Below, one piece after another: positions 47,405 to 57,714 of a stretch of 64,000 nt of DNA. The DNA lies in NCBI GenBank assembly GCA_026075535.2, contig AP026543.1:9052001-9116000 (forward strand), given 5' to 3'. Under the pieces are notes generated by a model. The model was given only the letters and a program-made list of their open reading frames with translations, was not told where the DNA came from and searched no databases. Within the stretch, counting starts at the first letter, position 1; every line of letters starts with the position of its first letter. The translations under genes and the position numbers were made by a program. Source of the DNA: Tricholoma matsutake (taxonomy: Eukaryota > Basidiomycota > Agaricomycetes > Agaricales > Tricholomataceae).

Positions 47405-47640
47405 GATTTTGTGGTGGCAGCTGTTAAAAGTGCTCAATCAGTCTTTTTAATCAATAAAACACGTTTAACGTTCTCAGGAGAAAACACTCCTTCAGAGTGG
47501 TTAACCCTAGTCAACCTAGGTTTTATGTGCAGCTCGCAGGGAGCGCAATGCAGCTCATGAAGAGCGCAAGGTTATAATTTGGAGATGATGAAGTCAACGT
47601 CGTTCGCAGCCAATTAAGGCGCGTTCGCAACGTGCCCAGC

Positions 47641-47653
47641 AGGGCCCATAACC
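47641..47653 (-). promoter_or_regulatory. Copia primer-binding site, half-tRNA (initiator Met) type
   Basis: Directly next to the 5' LTR. The plus strand reads AGGGCCCATAACC, the sequence of the initiator tRNA-Met anticodon arm (anticodon CAT). The element's RNA would therefore pair with an internal part of that tRNA, as in Drosophila copia, where a 5' half-tRNA primes. Confidence 0.7.
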
Positions 47654-47914
47654 TGTTGGAGCAGACTATATACACTGCACAGTGGAAGAGACAACACGTT
47701 CCTTACAACTTACCTGGGGTTTACTTAGACTTACAGCTAGGGTTAGCAGAGGTAAGAACACTATATTCCTACTATAGTACAGGTTCTCCTTATATACATA
47801 ATAGTAAGGATATCACATGACTCCAGAGGAATATGCATATGAAACATGTATCAATATTGGTAATTAATGTGGGAGAATATGCACATGCAACAATATTGGT
47901 AATTAATTTCAACA
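47654..47914 (-). repeat. 5' LTR, copia element
   Basis: 261 bp, almost identical to 42223-42483. Confidence 0.93.
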
Positions 47915-47919
47915 CATTT
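47915..47919. repeat. Target-site duplication of copia element (right)
   Basis: CATTT, matching 42218-42222. Confidence 0.85.
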
Positions 47920-48236
47920 TTCTCAAGAATGGAACTGAGAATGAATGTAAAATGAATGTAAAATGGAACCCTACCCTTGCTTTTGTAAAAAGGGAACCGA
48001 AAAATGATCATTTTTCATCTTTTTAGCACTGTGCCTGGCGAGAAAAATGCATTTTTGCTCCATTTTTCTAAATTTTCCTTCCCAGGATGTTCACGGTAAC
48101 CATTTTTCATGTCATTTTCCATTCCATTTTTTGTTCCCTTTTGTTTGTTCCTCTGCCAAATACACAAAAATGCTTCGAAAATGAGTTTGAAAATGAGCCG
48201 AAAATGGCCCAAGAATGGCTACCGTGAACAACCCTA

Positions 48237-48663
48237 TTGAGAAAGAATAAAAATCATCTGATTTTCGGGGAAAAACATACCCTAAAAGTTGTGAAAATTC
48301 CCCCTCAGAATGGATGAGTTAAGAGGTTGAAAACACCTCAAAATTTGTCCATATTCATACCCTGTTGAATTTACCCCTTGGGATGACTTCCATCTTCTAA
48401 ATGGGGTAATTCACACCATGAGACTCCCTCCGACTATGAGATGGTTTTCATCCCATCAAGGGCAAAAAAAACCCTCTGTCCAGGGTAATTTTTTTTGTGC
48501 AATTATTCATCCACTTTGTTTAGTTTCATTATCAGTTTCATACTTTTAGTAGTGAATTTTCAATCAGCTACAGGCAGATGTTGGTCTCACAGGTTTTGTA
48601 CAACTCAATATATTGCATCTAAACTAACTATGTATATTTTAAACAAAAAATAAGAAACAAAGA
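48237..48663. other. AT-rich non-coding stretch
   Basis: No gene. Contains T- and A-runs. Towards its right edge it becomes the T-rich flank of the hairpin-ended unit on the minus strand. Confidence 0.45.
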
Positions 48664-49320
48664 TCAGAAAAATTACCTGGGCCTAAATGACTCTAGTCAT
48701 CATTTGGGCCCACCAACAATTGCTCGGGGGTGGGCGGTGTGTCATTCCTGTTGTTGTTGTCGTCTTCGTTGTTGTGGCTGTGGTCTTGTCATCTGCATTC
48801 CCCATTGTTTGCTCCCTGTCCCAGTCATCCCCTTCGTCCTTGGCTGGTCCTGGTGCCCGTCATTCCTGTCGTCCCTGCCGTTGTCATCCTCATTGTCCTC
48901 GCTGTCCCCATTGCCCTGGTCCTGGTCCTCCTCAGTGTCATTGTCCTTGTGCCTGTCGTGCCTGGTCCTGGCGTCATCTTGTCTTCCAGTTGTTGTCTCT
49001 GTTGTCCCGTTCTTGGCGGTGATTGTCCTCATGGTCCACTGTGGCCATTGTCGCAGTTTTGCCTTCCTCGTGGTTGTGGGTGCCATTCTTGTCATCCCCA
49101 TTGTCAGTGCTGTTGCAGTTTGTGTCAGTGTTGTCGTTCTCGTCATCCTGGTCCTATCTGCTGTTGGTGTTAGGGCATTTGTCATTGGTGTCACCTGGCC
49201 CTGTTCCCTTCCTTCTGTTGTTGTTGTCCTGATGGGTTGGGTCATTGGTGGTGCATCTCATTACACCATCCCGCCATTGGGGCAGTGGTGTTGCCTGTTT
49301 CAAGAGATGGTGGGGTAGTT
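48664..49320 (-). repeat. Hairpin-ended GC-rich repeat unit (inverted copy)
   Basis: Read on the minus strand this matches the units at 53.4-55.1 kb: CACACC(G)CCCACCCCC, GAGCAATTGTT, then an imperfect GGGCCCAAATGA...TCATTTAGGCCC hairpin (complement 48679-48711) followed by a T-rich run. The inside is a degenerate GACAA/GATGAC-type simple repeat. The long open frames over it are low-complexity by-products. Confidence 0.6.
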
Positions 49321-50239
49321 AGTGGCAGATGGGGGCATTTCATGTGCTTACCTTGTAGGTACCCAGCTACCTGGGCCTCCTGGTACCTCTCTGGGGTCTC
49401 TTAACCTCAACCAACCCCCCTCACATCCCATTTGGACAGGGAGGAGGGCGTAGGCATGCATCATGCATCGTCATTGTAAAGGTAGTAGATAACCTAAAAA
49501 TAACAGAAAAAAACTTGTTAGAACTTCAGAAACTACAAAAACAACAATAAAAATACTTCATTTACACATGTTGATGGCTGTCGACATCCAAATCCACATG
49601 TGATGTGGCACTCTTGTGGCCATGCAGTTCGTTGTTGGTGTTTGTGGCTGTTGATGGCAGTGGGAGGCAGCAGGCTTGACTGTTGATGGTGTGGTAGGAG
49701 TGGAAGTCAGAGAGCATGCAAAAATGTCAGACCTTGGTTGATATTGCACGTGAAGTTGAAGTCTCAGGTGTGCCAGGTATAGATACAACATGTGACTTTC
49801 TGCATGAGGGCAGGTTGAAATGACTTACCTTGCACAATGCATAGATGATGAAATTCAGCCTGCTGTGGTATAAAATAATGACTGAGCAAAAAAAAACATT
49901 CCATCTATTTGATGTTTGAGTATTAAAAGCACCCCTATAATTCATTCATTTTCAAGAAGAAATTTCATCCTACTCACTTATGAAAAAGTTGTAATAAAAT
50001 ATGTCTGACTTCCATCCATTTGAGGTTTGAAATCTACAGTATTAAAACCACCCCTATAATTACGAGGACACGGACATATCAATGCTTATGTGGCTCTGAC
50101 TCTGAAACTCAGCGACTCATAGGCTGAAAGAACATACACTGCTGCTCATGGATTCAGATGGTCACAACACATGATGAGAAGGACACTACTGGTTAGGTTC
50201 TGTGCAACTATATGCACTGCAAATTGACTTGATGTACTT
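49321..50239. other. Non-coding stretch upstream of the MULE relic
   Basis: No supported gene. A partial direct repeat is present: TCCATC(T/C)ATTTGA(T/G)GTTTGA with nearby AAAACCACCCCTATAATT occurs around 49900-49945 and again around 50005-50060. Confidence 0.4.
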
Positions 50240-52869
50240 GTAGGCAAAATTTTCTTTACTGTTGATGAGATCTCTGGTATTCTTGATCACTCTGCTGCAT
50301 GCCAAGAGCTCCTCAAGATGGATCATGACCCTTCTATTCCACTACATCCAGATTTGCAGCTGTATGCACTGCCACTCCTCCATGATAACATTCCTCTTTC
50401 TCAGCTGAAAGCATTATGCAAGACCTGGGCAACAAAGCTTTGGGGAAAAGAGATGGGAGACACCCATCACCATTACCAACTAAATGATCATGACTCTTCC
50501 TCATTATATCACACTCTTGCTCATGAACAAGGCATTGGACAGAGCACTGCTGCAGCAGGAAACCTTGAACTCTGGCTTCGAGAAGCACCACTGAATCCAC
50601 TTCTTTCGAAATCAGTTCTATTTTATCAAGCCTGTCATGATGGAGGTGGTGATCAACTGATCCTTATCATTGCAACTAGTGAAATGAAAGATGGAGCCTG
50701 GAGATATGGACACAAACAACATGTTCTCATTGATCTTACATTCAGCTTTTGTTCAGCATGTGTGAATCTCCTCATTGTCATGGCACTTGATGATGATAAA
50801 AAAGGTATATCAATAGGCCCATCATTTTTATGGCTCAACCAAACATGAAGGCTGTTCATGCTGACTACAACACTGGACTGATCCATTTCCTCTTGGAGAA
50901 GTGGCGTCTTGGCTTGGGAACAAGGGCTGGGTCTGATTTTCACTTGGAGATCTCCATTGCAACAATGGATAATGACACCAGAGAGTGCACAGCCCTACAA
51001 GAAATCTGACCTTCAGTCTTGCTCCTACTGTGCATGTTCCATGTCTGGCAGTGCTGGCAAAATGGCCTCAACAAACATCTTGCAATTATACCAAAGGGCA
51101 ATGATCGACTATGCATGCATCGTCGACTTGCAAAATTTCTCATGAGACTACTCAAGGAAATCACTGACTATCCCAGTGCTATATCTGCATACAACTCTGA
51201 ATTCGAGTACTTCAAAGTGCTAGGCAAGAAACAGGACTATCTCATGAAAGTAAGGCAAGGCAGGGGTAGGGGTATACCCTTGTGTTTTGGGGCTAAGAGT
51301 ATGAGGGGTAAGGGTAGGGGTTTGGAAGTTCATACCCTTGCATACTCCTGTACCCTTACTATGGGTACAGGGGTATGCCAGGGGTATGCTTATGTAAGAA
51401 TATCATTTGATTTTTTCAGCTACAAAGACTCATATTCAAGATTTTCATTGATAAAATTCAGATTTTGGGATTGTCCAACATGATAATGGCTTTCATATGT
51501 TAATAAGAGGTATTAATATGTGAAATTAATAGTAAATACAATAGTTATCAACACTTTTCAAATGAATTTTGCTCTAAATATGTTGATTTTGTGCCAAACC
51601 CTTGTACCCTTGACAAACCCTCCCATACCCTTGGCAACCCTTATATGTTTCCATACCCTTACCCCTAAGGGTAGGGTGTTCAGGGGTAGGGGTAAGGGTA
51701 TGAAATTTGACACCCAGGGGTAACCCATGCCTTGCCCTACACAAAAGCAGTCAAAAAGTGGACTAGCATTCCTTGCATATCTCAGCAGCTACTTGCATGT
51801 ATGCTCTATGTGGCTTGCATGGTTGAAGGCTGGTGTAATAGAAGCAGCAAAATGCCTGGAGAAGCCCCTTGAAGACATTCCTCGAACGAATAACCACCTC
51901 AAGTCATTTAACAGCTGGATCAAAAATAAGTATTTCAAAGGCTACACCCATGCTGGATGGCTGCCGTGGCTCGATCTCTGGGTCCTCATCATCATCACCA
52001 ATGTAATGCCTGACTTCTTTCAAGAACTTTGGGACCGAAAAGCACAACAAAAATACTAAGCTGAAATGCACTGAGCGCCCTCATGCCACCCTGGTCCTCA
52101 AGAGCCCAGCACCACCCCCAATAGTCCTCAGCTCCTCAGTCCTGACAGATCCGCTACAAGCTTTGAGGTCTCATGTGAAGAAGAAGAGATGCTGAATGAG
52201 ATGATTGACAATGACGATACTAGTAGTGATGACAGTGACCAGCTTGATGGTTCAGTTGATCTCAGAGAAGGGGAGGATGAGCCTCTTCAGTTTCCTGAAG
52301 ATAGTGAGAAGGGGTTCTCAATTCAGGTTGACAGTGATGGGGATGGTTGCAGTGCAGTCATGCTGGAAATGACCCTGGAAGATGAACAGCCTCATGAGGA
52401 TTCAATGCTTTGGGACAACAATGTAAGCCAATCCAACATACTGTGTGGCCTCAATGAGATTCTCTCTTCCCCAATCGATGCATCCATGCTGTTACAATCC
52501 ATCCATCCAGCCTCACCTCTCATGCTCAACAGCTTGCCTGAAGAACATAACAGAGCAACATCACCTGCCTCAACATCCCTGGCAAACACCCAAGCTACTG
52601 CCATGCAAGATATGCTGGTTGCACAAGACAACTTAGGCAAGACTCTCAGGAGGCTTCAAATGCTGAAGATTGACGACAACATTTTGTCACAATATACACC
52701 CATGTCTTTGTATTCAGAAGTGTTCAGTAGTGTTGCCAATCCAGTATCTATAGAACACACAGCAGATGCAATTGCTGCAGAGGATGTATGTACATCAGGA
52801 CAAGGTCAGCTGCTCCCTTTGGTGCTGCAGAAGAAGGAGAAACAGAAGAATTCATATGGTATTCAGTAG
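50240..52869 (+). pseudogene. MULE (Mutator-like) transposase gene relic
   Basis: The start lies in or before 50240 (KIFFTVDEISGILDHSAACQ, then MDHDPSIPLHPDLQLYALPL). Transposase core: YGHKQHVLIDLTFSFCSACV, frameshift near 50815, AVHADYNTGLIHFLLEKWRL, LLLCMFHVWQCWQNGLNKHL (C/H-containing motif), then, after an inserted element, LKAGVIEAAKCLEKPLEDIP and TNNHLKSFNSWIKNKYFKGY-THAGWLPWLDLWVL. A C-terminal exon (52189-52869) is acidic and ends QKKEKQKNSYGIQ, the usual end of agaricomycete MULE proteins. Stops and frameshifts make it inactive. The core would cut and paste the element through long inverted ends. Confidence 0.8.
51254..51736. mobile_element. Small inverted-repeat element inside the MULE gene (483 bp)
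   Basis: Ends GGCAAGGCAGGGGT on the left and the reverse complement of GGCAAGGCATGGGT on the right. The interior carries many (G)GGGTA and TACCCTTG words in both orientations (clusters at 51260-51380 and 51595-51700) around an AT-rich middle. It falls between coding blocks of the transposase, possibly within an intron. No clear target duplication was seen. Confidence 0.6.
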
Positions 52870-53460
52870 CAAGCAAGTGTAGTCAGTGTCAACTAATGAA
52901 AAATGTTGTGTCATTATTTTCTGATCAGTAAGCCCTGCTTTAGTGCAAAGAAAACAGAAAACAAAGAACAGCCACAGAGAACAGACACAGAGAACAGACA
53001 TAGAGAATAAACAGACACAGAGAACAGAGAACAGAGGCAGAGAACAGATATCATACAGAGAACAGATCTTATCAATAATAGTCGAACTAGGGACTACCAT
53101 GGATGTGTCATATCCTGATGAACATCCACAGATTATGTAAACTTATGGATATGTATGGATATGGATGTGAGGTCATGGATATCCATAGATATGTGGATGT
53201 TGCTCATTTGCTACCTGCTGCCAAGGTTGTCCAAATAGCAATATACACAGATAGGAGTCTAACCACAAGTTTTGTAAAGGATTTCTCAAGCTACAGGTAC
53301 AGGTGGTGATGTTCAGGTGGCTTTTCTGTGGCATATTGTGACGTCATTGTCACATAGACTGATGTTGCCTCCCTCTGACTCTAGGCTATAGCATGGGTTA
53401 CAGGTACAGGTATCCTTCAACCCCACTGACATACTCCTCTACATGCCAAGCACAGCCATG
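52870..53460. repeat. MULE 3' flank with simple repeats
   Basis: Holds a degenerate ACAGAGAACAGAC-type tandem repeat (about 52970-53070) and an ATGGATAT-rich run (about 53140-53200). No gene. Confidence 0.6.
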
Positions 53461-55137
53461 GCCAATGGACAGAAAACAGGCCCAAATGCTGATGTACGGC
53501 GTTTGGGGGTAAGTTTTTTCTTTCTTTTTCTTCTTTTTACTAACTACTTCAATTTCATTTTTAGGTTATAAGCATCTTGTAACAATGGGACCCCATTACA
53601 CCGCCATACTCACAGGGTGGTGGATGGCAGGGTGATGACCAACTGGTGAACCAATGCCCAACAATGAAGAACAGCAAACAACGGGGAACAAACAAGGGGA
53701 CAACCCAATACACACCAGTACCAGCACCCCAATGACAAGGGATGATGGGAATGGGGCGGGGAGGGTGACAGCAACAATGAGGGAATGGGGACGACACCAC
53801 CAATGCAAGCACTGCCCATTGACAAAAACGACGATGAGCAACCCAACACTTGCCCCCAGCCCTGTGAGCAACTGCTCATAGGGTGGATTGCAGGTGTTGG
53901 TAGCCAACAACAAGGGATGACAGACGTAAGGGCAGGATGATGGGGCCAGGGAACAATGGCAGAAAAAGGGCCCAGGAGACATCGTTGATGTCTCCTGGGC
54001 CATAGGTATGTTTTTTTCTTTGTCTTTTCATTTTATCATTACTGACTAAAAGTTTTCAGTACTAATTAGTGACTACGATGGTCGCTACCACCACCACCAA
54101 CCCACCACCATAATGGCACCCCCAACCACTGCTGTGAGCAACTGTTCATGGGGTGGAAACAGGGAGCAATGGGGATAGGAACGATGGGAGACGGAGTGAC
54201 ACATGAGGAAAAGGGCCTGATGATGGCAACAATGACAGGCACAGCATGGTGAATGACACACTACCCACCCCCAGCCTGATGAGCAACTGCTCATGGGGTG
54301 GATTGTGGGTGGAATAACGAGGAGGAGGGCTGAATGAAAAAAAGGCCCAAGAGATGTCAACAACATCTCTTGGGCCACAGGTATGTTTTTTTTTCTCTCA
54401 TTTCATTTTCATTTTACTAATGGATGTTTTAGGTATTATCTTAACTATTGACAACCATGAGGACAATGCGACGACAAGGACGAGGACGACAGACACTGCA
54501 CCTGCCCCCATGCCTACAGGCTACTGCTCATAGGATGGATCACAGACGACAGGACCACCAGGACTACCCAATGAGGACAGAATGTGACGACACAGAGGGA
54601 GACAAGGAAGACGAGGACAATGAGGACCATGATGAGGAGGGGACAACAGCAGGGAGGGGACAATGGTAGGGAGGGGACAACAGTGGGGAGGGGACAACGG
54701 TGGGGAGGGGACAACAGTGGGGAGGGGACAACGGTGGGGAGGGGGAGGGGACAATGGTGGGGAGGGGACAATGGTGGGGAGGGGACAATGGTGGGGAGGG
54801 GACAATGGTGGGGAGGGGACAATGGTGGGGAGGGGACAACAAGGAGGGGATGACAGGGAGAGAACAATGATGACAGGGGATGACCAGCACCCACCACCAC
54901 CATTGTGAGCCCCTGCTTGCAAGGTGGATCCTGGGTGCTCAACCATGAACCAACAATGATGAGAGGGGGAATGAAACAAGTGCCAACGATGTGGAGATGG
55001 GGACAGGGGACAGATGAGGAGGATGATGACGATGACGATGAAAATGATGGAATGGGGAACAATTAGGCAGGGACAATGGAGGGCCCAAGAGACATCAACA
55101 ACGTCTCTTGGGCCACAAGTTTATTAGTTTTCGGCCT
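53461..55137 (+). repeat. Family of four hairpin-ended GC-rich units in tandem
   Basis: Successive units end in a hairpin with GGCCCA...TGGGCC-type stems: 53481-53508, 53969-54001 (15-bp perfect stem, 3-nt loop), 54344-54376 (14 bp) and 55082-55114 (12 bp). The first three hairpins run into (A/T)AGGTATGTTTTTTT- or GGTAAGTTTTTT-type T-rich sequence. The fourth is followed by ACAAGTTTATTAG. Ahead of two of the hairpins lies a GAGCAACTG(C/T)TCAT(G/A)GGGTGGA block (about 53870 and 54283), with a variant near 54137. Stem bases co-vary between units. No coding capacity. An inverted relative lies at 48664-49320, on the other side of the MULE gene. Confidence 0.65.
54651..54850 (+). repeat. 17-bp G-rich minisatellite
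   Basis: About eleven copies of GGTGGGGAGGGGACAAT, with AACA/ACGG variants in the first copies. The G-runs on the plus strand could form G-quadruplexes. It lies inside the third hairpin-ended unit. Confidence 0.85.
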
Positions 55138-55429
55138 CTCTTTTTTATTCCTACTAACTAATGTCACTTGCATGAAGTCATGACTGCCACCTCCCCCCTG
55201 GGGAGGTGACAATTAAATTAGTTAGTTTAGATAATATAATATATATTTGGTATGAGACCCATGTGGGAATCGACACAGCACTGGGTGTCAATAAAAAGCT
55301 GTGATGCTGCACTGCCTTGTGTGGTGTGCCACTCAAATTCCAATTCAAACTCTGCCTATCAACATGCAGTGAGTCGTTTTCCGAACAATGTGGCCTTCCT
55401 CACTCACCAACATTGTGATACCACACACA
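55138..55429. other. Non-coding, upstream of hAT relic
   Basis: AT-rich, with a TATATATTTGG run; possibly the 5' part of the hAT element. Nothing else recognised. Confidence 0.4.
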
Positions 55430-57122
55430 AATGCCTTGGAGGCCTGCTGCCCCTAGTGTCCCTGCTGCTGTTGCTCCACCTACTGCCCCTGCTCTGGTTC
55501 AAGTAGACTCTGACAGTGATAGCAGTCAACCTGGGCCTGCCATTCTTATCTCTCCTGTCAAGGCTCAGGCTGCAAAGCGAGGGATTGCAAACAAGAGTGA
55601 TAAGAATGTATGGAGCTTGCCAGATAATGACATTATTGGTGAGTGGTTGTTTCCCCCAAAAGAATAGAGCTGATTTGTGCATATTTAGAGGCTTCAAAAG
55701 CTACCTGGTGCTCATCTGTCTATGATCACTTTGATATCACCCTACGTTGTGAGATGGATGCTAGGGGTAGATCCAAGATGTTATCCTTTGTATTTAGTTG
55801 TAAGGTTGACCCTGCCCATCATCCTGCCAATATTTGTGCCTGAATGTCCACTGGCCATGGAATGAAAAATATCCAAGATGGTGTCAAGGCATGTGATAAG
55901 TGTGTAGGCACTGTTACCGACACTACCACAGTTGAATCTACTGGCCAGCCCTATTTGGCAGCAGCCCATCATACCTGATTGCTATGTGGTGTGCCAAAAA
56001 CCACTGCCCTTTTAATTCTGTCTTGGATGAAGATTATCAGGCAAAGGTGGAGATGCTCCATCCTGGAACCATTCTCCCTGGTCCTCAGACAGTCTCACGT
56101 GATATCAAATCTATCTATGCCGAAATATCAATGAATGTCCAAAATTATTTCATGGTGACATATATTCTATTTCAATGCAACTGTTACCATATTAATAAAT
56201 ATATGACTAGGCTCTTAACTCCACCATTCATTTGGTCTTGGATGGGTGGACAGCACCCATTGTTGCATCTTTTCTGGAAATTGTTGTTGTGTGGTATTCA
56301 GATGGTATCATCCATCGTGCTATCCTTGAATTTATACAGTTAGTGTCCCTTGTAGCTCAAAATGTATTCTGTCTGACTAATTTTAGGTTAACTCAAAAAC
56401 ATGATGGAGTATATCTTGCCACAGTTGTTGCCAATTGTTTGAAATAGTTTGGACTTGAGGAACTGGTTTGCTTCTTGTTTTCCTTTTTCTTTTTCAATTC
56501 AAGCTAATGCAAATTAAATTTGAGCTTCTTTCCCTTTGTATGGATAATGCTAGTAATAATGATGGACTGGCGAGATATCTTCCTATCCTCATTCCATCCT
56601 TTCATGGAATGGCTGCTCATGGTCAGTGCTTTCCACATATTATAAATCTTTTGGAAAAGGTACATTTCAATACAATCATTTTCTCATGGCACTAATGAGT
56701 TTTCAGATTTTTATATCTTTCTTCTTTTGACTGCCAAAGAAGAAACAAGCTGCTACTGTCCACAGTAAGTTTAACACTATTTATTCAATTTGTTGGAGAA
56801 GAGAAATAACCCATAGTTTCAGCTGCTGTTGAATCTGATGATGTCTCTGATGATGAGCTTGCTGTGGAAGAGGAAGGTGTTGCAACTGATGCTGCTGCTG
56901 TGCCAGATGATGGTAGGGATGCTCATGATTCAGCTGTTGTCAGAACTACTCATGATAAGGCCATTGAGAAAATGAGAGCTAAGGGTATAGAGATTGATGA
57001 AGAGGAGAACAAAATGGCACTTCAGCTTTTCCCCCGAGTATGCATAACATTTTTGTGTCATAATTGACTTGTATGACTTTAATTTTGTGTATTAGGTTGC
57101 TGGTCTTGCTCGACATGTTCAT
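55430..57122 (+). pseudogene. hAT transposase relic, 5' part
   Basis: Begins around ATG 55430 (MPWRPAAPSVPAAVAPPTAP). The DNA-binding region contains KATWCSSVYDHFDITLRCEM and HHPANI (BED-finger-like). Then come FNSVLDEDYQAKVEMLHPGT, SRDIKSIYAEISMNVQNYFM, VLDGWTAPIVASFLEIVVVW, LSLCMDNASNNDGLARYLPI, GMAAHGQCFPHIINLLEKV, and an acidic segment (VSDDELAVEEEGVATDAAAV) up to ENKMALQLFPR and VAGLARHVH, where chromovirus C interrupts it. Introns are visible (e.g. before MDNASNN and around 57030-57095); stop codons such as 55841-55843 and 55977-55979 make it defective. Confidence 0.8.
57118..57122. repeat. Target-site duplication of chromovirus C (left)
   Basis: TTCAT, matched at 63170-63174. Confidence 0.9.
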
Positions 57123-57548
57123 TGTAAGGGGACTAAGGGGGTGCCCTGTGTGTTTTTCCTATTTTTTATGTTCGTCCCATATTTTTCCCCACCTCATTTC
57201 CTTCTATTCTTCATTTTCTATGATTTTTCCGGATTTTATTACTAATTTTCCCTTGCTATCATGTTTGTATATGTTGACACTTTTATATTTAGAGGCGGAG
57301 TACCCCTTCCGACACATACCCCTTGGTATGATGTCATTCGGCGGCCTTGATCCGCCTATCTCCGCCTTTTTCTATTTTTAGGTTATATTTGATTTTTGTC
57401 GTCTTCACATATACTGGGCATCAGCAAGGGGATCCTTAGAGTTTTCTCTTCGGATTTCCCTTTGCTAGGTGCGCCCCCAATGCCTGTATTATGTAGTATA
57501 ATTTTAACTTCGGATTTCCCTTTGCTAGAGGCTTAGGTTGCCCTTATA
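57123..57548 (+). repeat. 5' LTR, chromovirus copy C
   Basis: 426 bp. Contains ACATATAC at about 57407-57414, AGAGTTTTCT at 57438-57447 (predicted transcript start about 30 nt after the TATA-like box), and two 21-bp direct repeats at 57448-57468 and 57508-57528. Confidence 0.95.
57438..57447 (+). promoter_or_regulatory. Predicted transcript 5' end / self-primer, copy C
   Basis: AGAGTTTTCT, exactly complementary to the AGAAAACTCT just downstream of the LTR, with a TATA-like ATATAC 25-30 nt upstream. The R-U5 region would be 57438-57548. Confidence 0.5.
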
Positions 57549-57550
57549 GT

Positions 57551-57560
57551 AGAAAACTCT
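57551..57560 (+). promoter_or_regulatory. Predicted self-priming primer-binding site, copy C
   Basis: AGAAAACTCT, two bases after the LTR end, complementary to 57438-57447. No tRNA-type TGG start. Confidence 0.55.
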
Positions 57561-57714
57561 CCCCTAAGGCCCGAAAATCGCAAACGCGCTGCCCAAAATA
57601 GGCAGGTACGGACTGGGCGACGCTTCCCAAAGCTCCACAGAGTCCCTACACACCGTTCCAGATACTCTCGCCTTTATTGCGCCGCCATTTTCGCCAAACG
57701 CGCTCCCTAGCGAC

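Larger units (their letters stand above)
42223..47914 (-). mobile_element. Ty1/copia LTR retrotransposon (5692 bp)
   Basis: Complete on the minus strand: 5' LTR 47654-47914, half-tRNA-type PBS, gag, pol (protease, integrase, RT, RNase H in copia order), polypurine tract and 3' LTR 42223-42483, flanked by CATTT. The two 261-bp LTRs differ at only about three positions, so insertion is fairly recent, but the coding part has three or four frame breaks. Confidence 0.95.
42145..48234. mobile_element. TA-flanked MITE, split by a copia element
   Basis: The left end GGGTTGTTCACGGTTGGCAT (42145) and right end (reverse complement GGGTTGTTCACGGTAGCCAT, ending 48234) form inverted terminal repeats, each flanked by TA (42143-42144, 48235-48236). 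Without the 5.7-kb copia insert the element is about 390 bp, AT-rich and rich in CATTTTC words. A second copy of the end motif, GTTCACGGTAACCATTTTTC at 48089, pairs with the right terminus, so the right 150 bp is itself palindromic. Confidence 0.7.

Noticed and set aside
48687..49318. Overlapping open frames of 110-200 codons rich in Val, Ser, Pro, Cys or Thr
   Set aside because: Open in several frames at once because of simple repeats; no conserved domain.
54514..55062. Open frames of 80-180 codons over the minisatellite
   Set aside because: By-products of a 17-bp repeat, open on both strands.
53969..55114. Hairpins interpreted as Helitron 3' ends
   Set aside because: No CTRR end follows the hairpins at the expected distance and no TC start or Rep/helicase gene was found.
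57549..57562. Conventional tRNA primer-binding site after the chromovirus 5' LTR
   Set aside because: The sequence does not begin with TGG, and I could not match it to a tRNA 3' end, whereas the complement to the LTR is exact.
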